Under the pieces are notes generated by a model. That model had not been told where the DNA came from, did not search any database, and worked only from the letters and a program-made list of their open reading frames with translations. The position numbers and the translations under genes were made by a program. A DNA stretch of 64,000 bases from Branchiostoma floridae (taxonomy: Eukaryota > Chordata > Leptocardii > Amphioxiformes > Branchiostomatidae): contig NC_049981.1 in the NCBI RefSeq assembly GCF_000003815.2, positions 30,854,511 to 30,918,510 on the forward strand, in the 5' to 3' direction. This document shows, one piece after another, positions 63,755 to 64,000 of the stretch. Position 1 is the first letter of the stretch. Every line of letters begins with the position of its first letter.

Positions 63755-64000
63755 AAACGAAGTCCTGAATATTTTATGCTGAAGACAGCAAACAGTCTGT
63801 AAGTTGCACCTAGTTGCACCTGTACGTCCCGAGAGACCACATGTGACGTAATCCATGACCTTTGTCCCAGGTCATTAGCCACTTTGCATAACAAAGGGTT
63901 GTTGAGTCAACGGAAAGCCCCGGAAGTGAACAGGAAAATTTTTGCCTGGGTCTGAGGGAAGCCCCAGAACTCGGACTGGTACAGGGGGAAACAGGCAAGT
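63755..64000 (+). repeat. Second copy of the region at 52572-52885
   Basis: Shared GAAGTCCTGAATATTT, ATGCTGAAGAC, TCTGTAAGTT, TTGCATAACAAAGGG, GAAACAGGCAAG and more, in the same order. It continues to the window edge. Confidence 0.9.

Overview
The window looks like nuclear DNA from an invertebrate chordate, most probably an amphioxus (Branchiostoma). It carries an intron-rich animal gene with GT-AG introns, many intronic minisatellites that often overlap exon-intron borders, hAT-type and other MITE-like elements, LINE fragments, and a nucleotidyltransferase-TPR gene of a kind I associate with amphioxus. There is no bacterial-style gene organisation. The species assignment is inference.

Region 1 (1-52,110, + strand) holds what appears to be a complete netrin receptor gene, UNC5. 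I could place 16 coding exons, plus one candidate linker exon, by splice sites, reading phase and family conservation. In order they encode a signal peptide (1013-1109), Ig1, Ig2, two thrombospondin type 1 repeats, a 15-residue juxtamembrane microexon, the transmembrane helix, three cytoplasmic linker exons, the ZU5 domain, the UPA region and a C-terminal death domain ending at 50111. The 16 exons sum to 3033 nt, an exact multiple of three (1010 residues). Adding the candidate exon at 8732-8818 gives 1039. The 3' UTR runs to about 52.1 kb with AATAAA at 52093.

The introns are full of local duplications. At least six take in a splice junction together with a few to about 50 bases of the neighbouring exon: the donors of Ig1, TSP1-1, the 31277 exon and two ZU5/UPA exons, and one acceptor at 39383. 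One cytoplasmic exon (36330-36392) also has an 88% identical inverted copy some 26 kb upstream, in the Ig1-Ig2 intron. This recurring pattern is the most striking structural theme of the locus.

Region 2 (52.1-53.8 kb) is intergenic and contains a 416-bp hAT-type MITE with a perfect 8-bp target-site duplication. Region 3 (53,821-60,246, + strand) is a four-exon gene for a protein of about 1759 residues: three degenerate N-terminal TPR-like modules, a nucleotidyltransferase fold with the GS...D-x-E signature, and twenty 44-residue kinesin-light-chain-type TPRs in one 4.3-kb exon. An antisense LINE 3' fragment sits in its first intron. Region 4 (60.25-64 kb) has an open frame of unknown status, a foldback element, and a second diverged copy of the UNC5 3' UTR plus downstream DNA, so the NTase-TPR gene lies between two direct copies of a segmental duplication. 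That second copy also carries a LINE tail split by a small pogo-like element.

The two genes are not obviously linked in function. UNC5 mediates netrin repulsion and, in vertebrates, dependence-receptor apoptosis. The NTase-TPR protein has no assigned role and is the best candidate for undescribed biology here.
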